Assembly: GCF_039532605.1 (NCBI RefSeq)
Contig: NZ_BAAARY010000009.1
Span: forward strand, 1 to 64,000
Length of the DNA: 64,000 nt
Source: Pilimelia columellifera
Lineage (GTDB): Bacteria; Actinomycetota; Actinomycetes; Mycobacteriales; Micromonosporaceae
Direction of reading: 5' to 3'
The position numbers and the translations under genes are program-made. A model generated the notes under the pieces. It did not search any database, was not told where the DNA came from, and was given only the letters and a program-made list of their open reading frames with translations. Positions 50,036 to 60,989 of this stretch are shown here, one piece after another. The stretch's first letter is position 1; the number at the start of each line of letters is the position of its first letter.

Positions 50036-50716
50036 TCAGCCGTAGACCCCGCGCGCCTGGTCTCGCACGATCCGACCACTGTCGATCTCGATCACCCGAC
50101 GTCGCATCTGGTTCACGATGTTGGAGTCGTGCGTCACCATCACCACGGTGGTGCCGGTCCGGTTGATCCGGTCCAGCAACCGCATGATCTCGATGGAGGT
50201 GTCCGGGTCGAGGTTTCCGGTGGGCTCGTCGGCCAGCAGGATCAGCGGCCGGTTCACGAACGCGCGGGCCACGGCCACACGCTGCTGCTCGCCGCCGGAC
50301 AGCTCGTGCGGGTACCGGTGCTCCTTGCCCCCGAGGCCGACCAGCTCCAGCACCTCGGGAACCACCCGCCGGGCCACCGCCTTGGTCTTCCCGATCACCT
50401 CAAGAGCGAACGCGACGTTCTCGTACGCGGTGCGGTTCGGCAGCAGCCGGAAGTCCTGGAACACGCAGCCGATGGTGCGTCGGAAGGCGGGAATGCGCCA
50501 CGAGCGCATCGAGGTCAGGTCCTTGTTGTTGACAATGACCTTGCCCTTGTTCGGGGTGACCTCGTGCAGGAGCAGCTTGATGATCGTCGACTTTCCGGAA
50601 CCGGACGGTCCGATGAAGAAGACGAACTCGCCCTTCTCGATGCCGACGCTCACCTCGTCCAGTGACGGGCGGGACGCCTTGGGGTACGTCTTCGTCACAT
50701 GCTCAAGCTGAATCAC
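50036..50716 (-). CDS. ftsE: Cell-division ATP-binding protein FtsE
   Basis: A 226-residue ABC-type ATPase that couples FtsX to cell-wall remodelling at the septum. It shows Walker A GPSGSGKST (about 32-40), the signature LSGGEQQRVAVARAF, Walker B ILLADEPTGNLD and MVTHD. The GTG giving VIQLEHVTKTYPKA is the usual start. It lies 60 bases after prfB, as in many actinobacteria. Confidence 0.96.
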   Translation of the reverse strand: MIQLEHVTKTYPKASRPSLDEVSVGIEKGEFVFFIGPSGSGKSTIIKLLLHEVTPNKGKVIVNNKDLTSMRSWRIPAFRRTIGCVFQDFRLLPNRTAYENVAFALEVIGKTKAVARRVVPEVLELVGLGGKEHRYPHELSGGEQQRVAVARAFVNRPLILLADEPTGNLDPDTSIEIMRLLDRINRTGTTVVMVTHDSNIVNQMRRRVIEIDSGRIVRDQARGVYG

Positions 50717-50776
50717 GGGTGCAGAGTCTACGCGCTGAGCCCAGAACGCCAAGTCCGGCGGGTCGCTCCGAAGAAG

Positions 50777-51898
50777 TTACGCGTCCTGTGCGCTGATCTG
50801 CTGCTGTTTGCGCCAGCGGATGCCGGCCTCGACAAAACCGTCAAGCTCGCCGTCGAAGACCGATGACGGATTGCCCGTCTCGTGCTCGGTCCGTAGGTCC
50901 TTGACCATCTGGTAGGGATGGAGCACGTATGAACGCATCTGGTCGCCCCAGGAACCGGCCGCGTCAGCCTTGAGGCCCTCCATCTTGGCCTGCTCCTCCT
51001 GCCGCTTGCGCTCCAGCAGCCGGGCCTGGAGCACCCGCATCGCCGAGGCCTTGTTCTGTAGCTGGGACTTCTCGTTCTGGCAGGTCACGACGATCCCGGT
51101 GGGGATGTGCGTGAGCCGGACGGCGGAGTCGGTGGTGTTGACGCTCTGTCCGCCGGGACCCGAGGAGCGGTAGACATCGACCCGGATCTCGTTCTCGGGA
51201 ATCTCGATCGAGTCGGTCTGCTCCACCACCGGCAGGACCTCCACGCCGGCGAAGCTGGTCTGCCTGCGGCCCTGGTTGTCGAACGGGCTGATCCGGACCA
51301 GCCGGTGGGTGCCGGCCTCGACTGAGAGGGTGCCGTACGCGTACGGGGCCTTGACGGCGAAGGTGGCGGACTTGAGGCCGGCCTCCTCGGCGTACGAGGT
51401 CTCGAAGACCTCTGTCGGGTATCCGTGCCGCTCGGCCCAGCGCAGGTACATCCGCATGAGCATCTCGGCGAAGTCCGCGGCGTCCACGCCGCCGGCGCCG
51501 GCGCGGATCGCGACCAGCGCCTCCCGCGAGTCGTACTCGCCGGACAACAGGGTCCGAACCTCCAGCTCCTCGATCGCCTTGCCGAGGCTGGTCAGCTCGG
51601 CGCCGACCTCGGCAAGCGAGTCGGCGTCGCCCTCGGCCTCGGCCATCTCCAGCATGATGTAGGCGTCGTCGAGCCGGCCACGCAGCGAGGACAGCTTGCT
51701 GATCTCGCCGTTGACGTAGGAGAGGCGCGAGGTGACCGACTGGGCCCGGGCCTGGTCGTCCCACAGATCGGGCGCGGAAGCCTGCTCCTCGAGGGCGGCC
51801 TTGTCCCGGTGGAGGCGGTCGACATCGAGCACGGCCTCGATGGAGCGCATGGTGGCGTCGAGGCCCTTGAGCTGGTCGGCGAACTCGGGAGCGGTCAC
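50777..51898 (-). CDS. prfB: Peptide chain release factor 2
   Basis: A 373-residue factor that ends translation at UGA and UAA. The stop-recognition tripeptide SPF is in VRISPFDNQGRR and the catalytic GGQ is in SSGPGGQSVNTTDSA. The frame is continuous from the N-terminus, so no programmed frameshift is needed, which is common in actinobacteria. The GTG giving VTAPEFADQLKGLD was chosen; a TTG three codons earlier is also in frame. Confidence 0.96.
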   Translation of the reverse strand: MTAPEFADQLKGLDATMRSIEAVLDVDRLHRDKAALEEQASAPDLWDDQARAQSVTSRLSYVNGEISKLSSLRGRLDDAYIMLEMAEAEGDADSLAEVGAELTSLGKAIEELEVRTLLSGEYDSREALVAIRAGAGGVDAADFAEMLMRMYLRWAERHGYPTEVFETSYAEEAGLKSATFAVKAPYAYGTLSVEAGTHRLVRISPFDNQGRRQTSFAGVEVLPVVEQTDSIEIPENEIRVDVYRSSGPGGQSVNTTDSAVRLTHIPTGIVVTCQNEKSQLQNKASAMRVLQARLLERKRQEEQAKMEGLKADAAGSWGDQMRSYVLHPYQMVKDLRTEHETGNPSSVFDGELDGFVEAGIRWRKQQQISAQDA

Positions 51899-51971
51899 AG
51901 CCGACAAGCCTACCGTGACGGTCCGCGGGCGTTTCGCGCACGCGCACCGTCACAGTAGGCGGCACCGACGG

Positions 51972-52478
51972 TCAGAGATTCTTGAGCCAGGCCAGCGCGG
52001 CCTTGTGGTAGGCCGCGGCGAAATCAAGCGCGGCCGCGCCGTGCTCGTCGCCCTCTTTGCGGGCCTCCTTGGCCTGCTCCTTGACCTGGCTGAGGGACTC
52101 GGTGTGGTAGCTGTGCGCGCCTTCCTTGAGCGCCTTGAGCTGACTGGCGCTGTGTTGCGGGGCGAAGGCGATCCGCAGGGCGATCGGGTTGCGGAGCGCG
52201 TCGCGGCCGGGGACCTCGCCGAGCCACTTGCTGAATGCCCGCTTGCCGGACGCGGTGATCGCGTACGGCTGGGACGAGCGCGGGCCGGGCTTGCCCAGCC
52301 GGACGTACCCGAGGTCAGCCAGGACCGGGAGCTCCCGGTAGACCTGGCTGCGGGTCATCGACCAGTACGGGCCGAGGCGCCGCTCGGCTTCGGCCATGAG
52401 CTGGCCGCCGGTCATCGGACCGGAGTGCAGCAGCCCCAGGAGGGCGGCCGCGGTCGGGTTGATCGCAGAGTCTGCCAT
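51972..52478 (-). CDS. PadR-family transcriptional regulator
   Basis: A 168-residue winged-helix regulator. Residues 5-85 contain the PadR domain (ALLGLLHSGPMTGGQLMAEAERRLGPYWSMTRSQVYRELPVL). The C-terminal part is a helical dimerisation region typical of the PadR-s2 group. ATG was chosen over the upstream in-frame start, which would add a leader outside the family. It is preceded by kynA on the same strand with a hairpin between. The inducer is unknown. Confidence 0.9.
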   Translation of the reverse strand: MADSAINPTAAALLGLLHSGPMTGGQLMAEAERRLGPYWSMTRSQVYRELPVLADLGYVRLGKPGPRSSQPYAITASGKRAFSKWLGEVPGRDALRNPIALRIAFAPQHSASQLKALKEGAHSYHTESLSQVKEQAKEARKEGDEHGAAALDFAAAYHKAALAWLKNL

Positions 52479-52547
52479 GACTCCACATTGCCACGCTTTA
52501 TCCGGTAGGTCCAGCATATCCGATTTTTGCAGTTTGTGTCTTCTGTA

Positions 52548-52574
52548 GTGGACTGTCTTCCGGCGACAGTCCAC
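52548..52574. repeat. Hairpin between kynA and padR
   Basis: The arms gtggactgtc and gacagtccac pair perfectly around a 7-base loop. It lies 67 bases past the kynA stop on the minus strand and 70 bases before padR. There is no T-run, so it could be a Rho-type stop, an attenuator, or the operator of PadR. Confidence 0.6.
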
Positions 52575-52640
52575 ACCAGGGCGCCTAGCGGCGCCCGTCA
52601 CCGATGATCCGATCTGGGCTTTTAGTCCGCTTTATTCCCG

Positions 52641-53450
52641 TTACATACGTGAACGCAGCTCCCACAACTCGGGATAGAACCGCACCGGGGTCCGCGAGCG
52701 CAGATACCCGCTGCCGGACGAGCCACCCGTCCCCGTCTTCGTGCCGATCTGGCGCTCCGCCATGAGCACATGCCGCGATCGCCACAGGGCCCACGACTGA
52801 TCGTGCTCGACCAGCGCCTCGGCCAGGTCCCACAGCGGGCCGTGCCGCTCCCGGTCCCGGGCGATCGTCAGATAGGAGGCGAAGCGCTGCTCGCTGGAGT
52901 CCACCTCGAACCCGGCCTTGGCCAGCACGGCCAGGAACCCGTCCCAGAGGCTGGGCTCGGCCAGTCGGCGACTCAGCCGGGCCTGCTCGACCTCTGACAG
53001 GCCCTTGAACCGGCTCAGATAGCCCGGGTCCTTGAGACCGGACAGGAACTCCAACTCCCGGAACTGGGCCGACTGGAACCCCGAAGCCGGCGCCAGCTTG
53101 CTCCGGAAGGCCACGAAGTCCTGTGGCGTCATCGTGTCGATGACATCGACCTGGTGAACCAGCACCCGCCCGATGACCTGACAGCGCTTCAGCCGCACCC
53201 GCGGCAGGTACGCCTCGCCGGCCATCATCCGGTCCCGGGCGTCCGAAAGCTCGTGCAGCAGCTGCTTGAACCACAGCTCGTACACCTGGTGAATCGTGAT
53301 GAACAGCAGCTCGTCGTGGGCCGGCGGGTTCGACTCGAGCACCTGCTGGTCCAGCAACTCCCCCACCCGCAGGTAGCTGCCGTAGGTGAGCAGGCCGCCC
53401 TGCTCGCCGAAATGTGGATCGAAATCCACGAATCCTTCGTTGTTGGTCAT
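52641..53450 (-). CDS. kynA: Tryptophan 2,3-dioxygenase
   Basis: A 269-residue heme enzyme that opens the indole ring of L-tryptophan to N-formylkynurenine. Landmarks are LTYGSYLRVGELL, HDELLFITIHQVYELWFKQLLHEL and SRHVLMAERQIGTKTGTGGSSG, which holds the heme His near RHVLMAERQIG. The length matches bacterial TDO. No other kynurenine gene is in the window. It may serve catabolism or a specialised product outside the window. Confidence 0.95.
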   Translation of the reverse strand: MTNNEGFVDFDPHFGEQGGLLTYGSYLRVGELLDQQVLESNPPAHDELLFITIHQVYELWFKQLLHELSDARDRMMAGEAYLPRVRLKRCQVIGRVLVHQVDVIDTMTPQDFVAFRSKLAPASGFQSAQFRELEFLSGLKDPGYLSRFKGLSEVEQARLSRRLAEPSLWDGFLAVLAKAGFEVDSSEQRFASYLTIARDRERHGPLWDLAEALVEHDQSWALWRSRHVLMAERQIGTKTGTGGSSGSGYLRSRTPVRFYPELWELRSRM

Positions 53451-53490
53451 GCCCCGACGCTACCGCCATGATCAGCTCGGTCGGCAAGGA

Positions 53491-53529
53491 CCGACGCCCC
53501 GCCAGGCGAGAGCGCTGGCGGGGCGTCGG
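53491..53529. terminator. Terminator after pruA
   Basis: 15-base arms ccgacgccccgccag and ctggcggggcgtcgg pair perfectly around a 9-base loop. It lies 41 bases past the pruA stop on the minus strand, in front of kynA. Confidence 0.8.
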
Positions 53530-53569
53530 GAGGCGCTGTGACCGGCCTCTCGGGCCGGCCGGGAGAAGG

Positions 53570-55198
53570 TCAGGCCATGTGCGGGTAGGTGTGGTCGGTC
53601 GGCGGCTCGAAGGTCTCCTTGATGGTCCGCGGGGAGACCCACCGGGCCAGGTTGTGCCAGGAGCCAGCCTTGTCGTTGGTGCCCGAGGCGCGCCCGCCGC
53701 CGAAAGGCTGCTGCCCGACGACAGCGCCGGTCGGCTTGTCGTTGATGTAGAAGTTGCCGGCCGCGAAGCGCAGCGACTCGCTCGCCTCGGCCACGATCCG
53801 GCGGTCGTTGGCGAAGATCGAGCCGGTCAGCGCGTACGGGGCGGCCGACTCGGCCTGGGCCAGCGTCTCCCGCCAGGCGGCGTCCTCGTAGACGTGCACG
53901 CCGAGGATCGGACCGAAGTACTCGGTCGTGAAGATCTCGTGCGTCGCGTCCGCGCCGGCGACCACGGTCGGCCGGACGAACCAGCCCTCGGAGTCGTCCG
54001 CGGTCCCGCCGGCCAGCACCGTGCACGACGACGAGTTCTTGATCCGGTCCAGCGCCTCGCTGTGCCGGGCCCACGCCCGACCGTCGATCACCGCTCCGCC
54101 GAAGTTGCCGAAGTCGGCCACGTCGCCGTACGTCAGCGAGTCGGCGGTGGCGGCCAGCCGGTCGCCCAGGCCGGCATCCCACAGCGAACGCGGCACATAG
54201 GCACGCGACGCCGCCGAGCACTTCTGCCCCTGGTACTCGAACGCGCCGCGGATCAGCGCGGTGTGCAGGGCGTCGGCGTCGGCGCTGGCGTGCGCGAAGA
54301 CGAAATCCTTGCCGCCGGTCTCGCCGACCAGCCGCGGGTAGCTACGGTAGGAGTCGATCCGCTCCCCGACGGTCCGCCACAGATGCTGGAACACGCGGGT
54401 CGAGCCGGTGAAGTGGATACCGGCCAGGTCGGCGTCCGCCAGGGCCACGTCCGAGACGGCGATGCCGTCGCCGGTCACCATGTTGATGACGCCCGGGGGC
54501 AGCCCGGCCGCCTCGAACAGGCGCATAGTGAAGTGCGCCGAGAACTGCTGGGTCACCGACGGCTTCCAGACCACCGTGTTGCCCATCAGCGCCGGCGCGG
54601 CCGGCAGGTTCGCCGCGATCGCGGTGAAGTTGAACGGGGTGACCGCGTAGACGAAACCCTCCAGCGGGCGGTGGTCGAACCGGTTCCAGATCCCGGCCGA
54701 GGACGCCGGCTGCTCGGCCAGCAGCTTGCGACCGAAGGTGACGTTGAACCGCAGGAAGTCGATCAGCTCGCAGGCGGCGTCGATCTCGGCCTGGATCGCG
54801 GTCTTCGACTGGCCCAGCATCGTCGCGGCGTTGAGGGTGTCCCGCCAGCCGCCGGCGAGCAGCTCAGCGGCGCGCAGGAAGATCGCCGCCCGGTCCTCGT
54901 AGGCCAACGCCCGCCACATCGGGGCCGCGGCCTTCGCCGCGGCGACCGCGGCCGCGGCGTCGGCGGTGGTGGCATTGCCCGTGACGCCCAGCACGTGGTG
55001 ACGCCGGTGCGGGGCCACGACATCGAGGGCCTCGCCGCCGGCCATCCGCTGCCGGCCGTCGATCGTCATGGGCAGCTCCAGCCGCTCTCCGGCCAGCTCA
55101 CCGAGCCTCCGTCGCAGGCTCGCCCGCTCGGCGGTGTCTGGGGCGTAGCTGCGAACCGGCTCGTTCCGGGGCTCCGGAACCGCGATCACGGCGTCCAT
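53570..55198 (-). CDS. pruA: L-glutamate gamma-semialdehyde dehydrogenase
   Basis: A 542-residue NAD+ enzyme of the ALDH family that oxidises P5C/glutamate semialdehyde to glutamate, the second step of proline catabolism. The nucleophile Cys is in YQGQKCSAASRAY and the catalytic Glu is in LVGETGGKDF. The Rossmann motif FTGSTRVF is present. The ATG follows GGAGGAGC at five bases. No proline dehydrogenase gene is in the window. Confidence 0.95.
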   Translation of the reverse strand: MDAVIAVPEPRNEPVRSYAPDTAERASLRRRLGELAGERLELPMTIDGRQRMAGGEALDVVAPHRRHHVLGVTGNATTADAAAAVAAAKAAAPMWRALAYEDRAAIFLRAAELLAGGWRDTLNAATMLGQSKTAIQAEIDAACELIDFLRFNVTFGRKLLAEQPASSAGIWNRFDHRPLEGFVYAVTPFNFTAIAANLPAAPALMGNTVVWKPSVTQQFSAHFTMRLFEAAGLPPGVINMVTGDGIAVSDVALADADLAGIHFTGSTRVFQHLWRTVGERIDSYRSYPRLVGETGGKDFVFAHASADADALHTALIRGAFEYQGQKCSAASRAYVPRSLWDAGLGDRLAATADSLTYGDVADFGNFGGAVIDGRAWARHSEALDRIKNSSSCTVLAGGTADDSEGWFVRPTVVAGADATHEIFTTEYFGPILGVHVYEDAAWRETLAQAESAAPYALTGSIFANDRRIVAEASESLRFAAGNFYINDKPTGAVVGQQPFGGGRASGTNDKAGSWHNLARWVSPRTIKETFEPPTDHTYPHMA

Positions 55199-55413
55199 CG
55201 AATGCTCCTCCAAGGGCAAGGGGATGAGGTCAGCGCAGGTCAGCGCCGCTACCCATCGGCCGGGCGGGCGGCTTTCCGCGACCTCGCCATCCTGCCATGG
55301 TCGCGGCGCCGCCCGGCCAGGGTCGCGGCCAGCCCGCGTAGCCTGGGCCGGTCAAAGCGTCAGGACCGGCCCGGACGGGCCGCCGGCGCCGCCGCCGAGC
55401 CAAGGAGCCGAGG
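55199..55413. other. Gap between pruA and the membrane protein
   Basis: No supported gene or clear hairpin lies in these 215 bases. They must carry the promoter of pruA on one strand and that of the membrane protein on the other. Confidence 0.4.
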
Positions 55414-56286
55414 GTGTCAACGCAGCCCCCCGCCCGTCCGCGCCCCCAGCGGGGGGTGGCCGTCCTCGCCGCGCTGGCGTTCCTGTGGCTGGCGGGGACG
55501 CTGTGGTCAGCGCACCGGTCGATCGAGGCGACGACCGGGGTGGTGGCGCTCGCGGTGTCCGCGTACGCCCTCCCCGGGCTGGTCGGCGCCGCCCTGGTCG
55601 CCGGGCTCGGCGCCGGGCTGCTGACGCTGCGCCGGGTCGACCCGGCGCTGACCCGTCCGGTCGGGTTCCGGTTCGTGGCGGCGCTCGGGGCGGGGCTGGC
55701 GGTCGCCCTGGCTGCCGGCGGGGCGTTCGCTGCGGTCGCCGGGGGCGACCCGCAGCGGCTCATCCTGGCCGCCACGCTCGCCGGGGCGGCGATCCTCGGC
55801 GGGGCGCTCGCCGCGAACCGGGCGCCACACACCCAGGCCGGGGTCGTGGCCGCCGCGCTGGCGATGTTCGTCACCGGACTCGCCCTGGCGTTGGCGCGCG
55901 GCCCGGTCTTCGACTGGCTGTACGAGCCGTCGGCAGCCGACCGGGTCGACGCCGAGACCTGGTACGCGATCCTCACCGCGCTCATCGGCGGTGTCGCCGC
56001 CGGCGTCGTGGCGTACAGGGCGCTTCGGCGCCGCCGGAGCCGCTGGCTCGCCTACCTCGTCGCCGGCGCCGGACCTGGCGCGCTGCTGCTGATCGGCGAG
56101 GTGATCATCCGGATCGGCGGATCGTCGTTGCTGTACCTGACCCGCCAGATCAGCGACGCTGACCGGACCATGCAGCAATGGACCGACGGCTCCCGGATCA
56201 ACCACGCCATGGTGGTCATGTTCCTGGGCGGGATCGTCGCGCTCGTCGGGTACGGGCGCTCGCTCGGACCGGGTCAGCGCAGCTGA
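55414..56286 (+). CDS. Multi-pass membrane protein, function unknown
   Basis: A 290-residue protein with about seven hydrophobic helices separated by short loops; one polar loop at about 170-185 (YEPSAADRVDAETW) is outside or inside by topology not determined. The end SRINHAMVVMFLGGIVALVGYG fits a last helix and a short basic tail. I do not recognise the family. GTG start. The stop overlaps the DUF6912-like gene on the other strand by 13 bases. Confidence 0.75.
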   Translation: MSTQPPARPRPQRGVAVLAALAFLWLAGTLWSAHRSIEATTGVVALAVSAYALPGLVGAALVAGLGAGLLTLRRVDPALTRPVGFRFVAALGAGLAVALAAGGAFAAVAGGDPQRLILAATLAGAAILGGALAANRAPHTQAGVVAAALAMFVTGLALALARGPVFDWLYEPSAADRVDAETWYAILTALIGGVAAGVVAYRALRRRRSRWLAYLVAGAGPGALLLIGEVIIRIGGSSLLYLTRQISDADRTMQQWTDGSRINHAMVVMFLGGIVALVGYGRSLGPGQRS

Positions 56287-56774
56287 TCCAGCTCGGTGCG
56301 GTCATACCATTCCAGCTCGTGATCCTCGACCGAGTCCACGACGAACTGGGCGTCCTCGTCACCGGCAGCGGCCTCCGCGATCCGGGCGAGCGCCGCGACG
56401 ACGTCCGGCTCCGCGCCAGCGCCGTCCACATGGACCGCGGCCACCGCGGACGCCGGAACCGGCCCGGCCAGCGTCACCGTACTGTCCCCCAACTGCTGGC
56501 TGGCCGGGCGCACCGCCGCCGACGGCAGGTCGACGCTGATCACCACGCGCCGCGGCGGCGCCTGCGGCATCCCGACCAGGATCCGCAGGGCGCCCTGGGC
56601 CGCGCGGGTGAACGCCACGTACTCCAGCTCCTCCTCGTCGCCCTCGGCGTACCACTCACGCAGGTGCGGGGTGACCGCGTGCGCCTCGACGACCGACAGC
56701 TGCCCACCGTCGCCCAGCTCGCTCAGCGACCGAGTGGTCGCGCTCAGGTACACCCGGACTGACGTGTCGCCCAC
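56274..56774 (-). CDS. DUF6912-like conserved protein
   Basis: A 166-residue cytoplasmic protein. It has RVYLSATTRSLSELGDGG near the start, then HLREWYAEGDEEELEYVAFTRAAQGALRIL. This layout matches a conserved actinobacterial family that often lies near secA, with no known role. GTG start. Convergent overlap with the membrane protein by 13 bases. Confidence 0.75.
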   Translation of the reverse strand: MGDTSVRVYLSATTRSLSELGDGGQLSVVEAHAVTPHLREWYAEGDEEELEYVAFTRAAQGALRILVGMPQAPPRRVVISVDLPSAAVRPASQQLGDSTVTLAGPVPASAVAAVHVDGAGAEPDVVAALARIAEAAAGDEDAQFVVDSVEDHELEWYDRTELDQLR

Positions 56775-56890
56775 CGTGTGACGCCTCTCCTCGCGCGGTC
56801 GCCGGCGCGGCGGCGTCGACGGACCTGCTGGCAGACTAGGAGACGCGGCGCGAACCGGCCCGCTGTCACACGATTCATGGGGAGAACCGG

Positions 56891-57133
56891 ATGTCAGTCG
56901 AGGGCCGCCCGAGCGCGCGGTTCCTGCTGCTGTCCGAGGTGGCCACGGAGCTGAACGTTTCGGACTCGCAGGTCTACCACATGGTACGCAGCGGCGAGCT
57001 GCCGGCGATCAAGGTCGGTGGGCGGGGTCAGTGGCGGGTCGAGCGGTCCCGTCTGGAGGAGTACATCGTCCGCAAGTACGACGAAACCGCCAGCTGGATC
57101 GAGCAGAACCCGCTGGTCGAACGCGACGACTGA
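56891..57133 (+). CDS. Excisionase/MerR-type helix-turn-helix protein near secA
   Basis: An 80-residue DNA-binding protein. The sequence RFLLLSEVATELNVSDSQVYHMVRSGELPAIKVGGRGQWRVERSRLEEYI is the classic excisionase-type wing-helix, with the KVGGRGQWRV wing. It is not near an integrase. The family is a conserved neighbour of secA in actinobacteria, likely a regulator such as BldC-like proteins. ATG with GGAGAACC upstream. Confidence 0.9.
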   Translation: MSVEGRPSARFLLLSEVATELNVSDSQVYHMVRSGELPAIKVGGRGQWRVERSRLEEYIVRKYDETASWIEQNPLVERDD

Positions 57134-57140
57134 CCGTTCC

Positions 57141-57185
57141 CACAGCGAAGCCCCGGGCCTGACGGGCGCCCGGGGCTTCGCTGTG
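57141..57185. terminator. Terminator after the HTH gene
   Basis: 18-base arms at 57141-57158 and 57168-57185 pair perfectly (cacagcgaagccccgggc with its complement). It lies 7 bases past the HTH stop. No T-run follows, so it may rely on Rho or on the hairpin alone. Confidence 0.8.
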
Positions 57186-57305
57186 TCCCGGCCGCGCCGC
57201 GTCGAGGCCCTGGGCCTCCAGCGCCGGCCATTGACCGTCCATCCCGGACGTTGCTAGGTTATCGGAGGCAAACGAAAGCAAACGAAGACTTAAAGGGCTG
57301 AATTC

Positions 57306-57947
57306 ATGACGATCGAGACGCCGTCACGCCCCGGGTCGCCGAGGCGGGTGGGGCGGCACTACCCGCCGGTCCGCATCCGCCCAGCGCCCGCCACCGAGCC
57401 ACCGTACGAACCGCCGTCACGGGCCCCGACCTGCCTGTCGCGCAGCTCCGGGCGGGCGGACCCTTCGGCGCCGCCGGACAGCGAACTGCCCGGTCAGCTC
57501 GCTCTGACGTTCCCGGCCACGACGAACCAGCCAGCGGCCACCGCCGCCACCGACGCCGTAGCGGCCGATCCCGCGCTACGGCTGGCCGCGCGGCAGCTCG
57601 TCGCGCGGTACGTCGAGATCCTCAACGGACATCGGCCCGGCGGACACCTCCGACTCGTCGCCTGTCCAGCCGACGCCGACCGCCTTCTCGCCCAGCTTCC
57701 CGACGCCCGGGCACGGCTGGCGGCGCCGCGGCGCCGCGAACCCGACGCCGCCAGCCGTCGACCCCAGGGCAAGGGGTCGGCGGCCACGTTGACTGTCCGA
57801 TCGGTGCGGCTCGCGGCGGCCGGGCCGGACACCGCGGATGTCGTCGCCCTCGTTGAGCTGGCCGGGCGGGTCCGGGCGGTGGCGGGACAGCTCCGGCTGA
57901 CCGACCGCGGCGTGTGGCGCTTCGCGGACCTGCTCCTGGTCGCCTGA
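57306..57947 (+). CDS. Rv3235-family protein
   Basis: A 213-residue protein with a disordered Pro/Arg-rich first half (SPRRVGRHYPPVRIRPAP) and a folded second half. The second half has ALRLAARQLVARYVEILNGHRPGGHL and AGRVRAVAGQLRLTDRGVWRFADLLL. This matches the Rv3235 family, which flanks secA in many actinobacteria. No catalytic motif is visible. The gene is preceded by gcaaacgaa twice (57268-57286). Confidence 0.85.
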   Translation: MTIETPSRPGSPRRVGRHYPPVRIRPAPATEPPYEPPSRAPTCLSRSSGRADPSAPPDSELPGQLALTFPATTNQPAATAATDAVAADPALRLAARQLVARYVEILNGHRPGGHLRLVACPADADRLLAQLPDARARLAAPRRREPDAASRRPQGKGSAATLTVRSVRLAAAGPDTADVVALVELAGRVRAVAGQLRLTDRGVWRFADLLLVA

Positions 57948-57955
57948 GGTGGCCA

Positions 57956-57985
57956 GGTTGCGCGGTGGAGGGGTTGCGCGGTGGA
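57956..57985. repeat. 14-bp direct repeat before the secA terminator
   Basis: ggttgcgcggtgga occurs twice (57956-57969 and 57972-57985), just past the Rv3235-like stop. Role not known. Confidence 0.6.
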
Positions 57986-57989
57986 AAAC

Positions 57990-58025
57990 GAGGACCGCGG
58001 GACGAGTAATCGTCCCGCGGTCCTC
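57990..58025. terminator. Bidirectional terminator between the Rv3235-like gene and secA
   Basis: 16-base perfect arms (gaggaccgcgggacga and its complement) enclose a gtaa loop. It ends two convergent transcripts, the Rv3235-like gene and secA. Confidence 0.85.
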
Positions 58026-58048
58026 GGCGGTTCAGTGTCAGGCGCCGG

Positions 58049-60826
<2,778 letters not shown>

Positions 60827-60989
60827 GGCTCAGAACTCCCCTACACAGTCAACCGCCCCATCGTAGGCGCAGATCACACCGTGGCGTCCACCACGCCCGG
60901 ATCGAATGCCCCGCGCCTACCCACACAGAGGCGAGCGCAGCGGGCGATAAGCGCTGGAAGGACGTCCGCGCCTCGACAATGATCGGGCG

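Noticed and set aside
50777..51898. Programmed frameshift in prfB
   Set aside because: The frame is continuous with no internal TGA near codon 26, so no shift is needed.
56891..57133. A second integrative-element excisionase gene
   Set aside because: The HTH protein is of the excisionase fold but lies in a conserved secA neighbourhood with no integrase or attachment-site tRNA near it.
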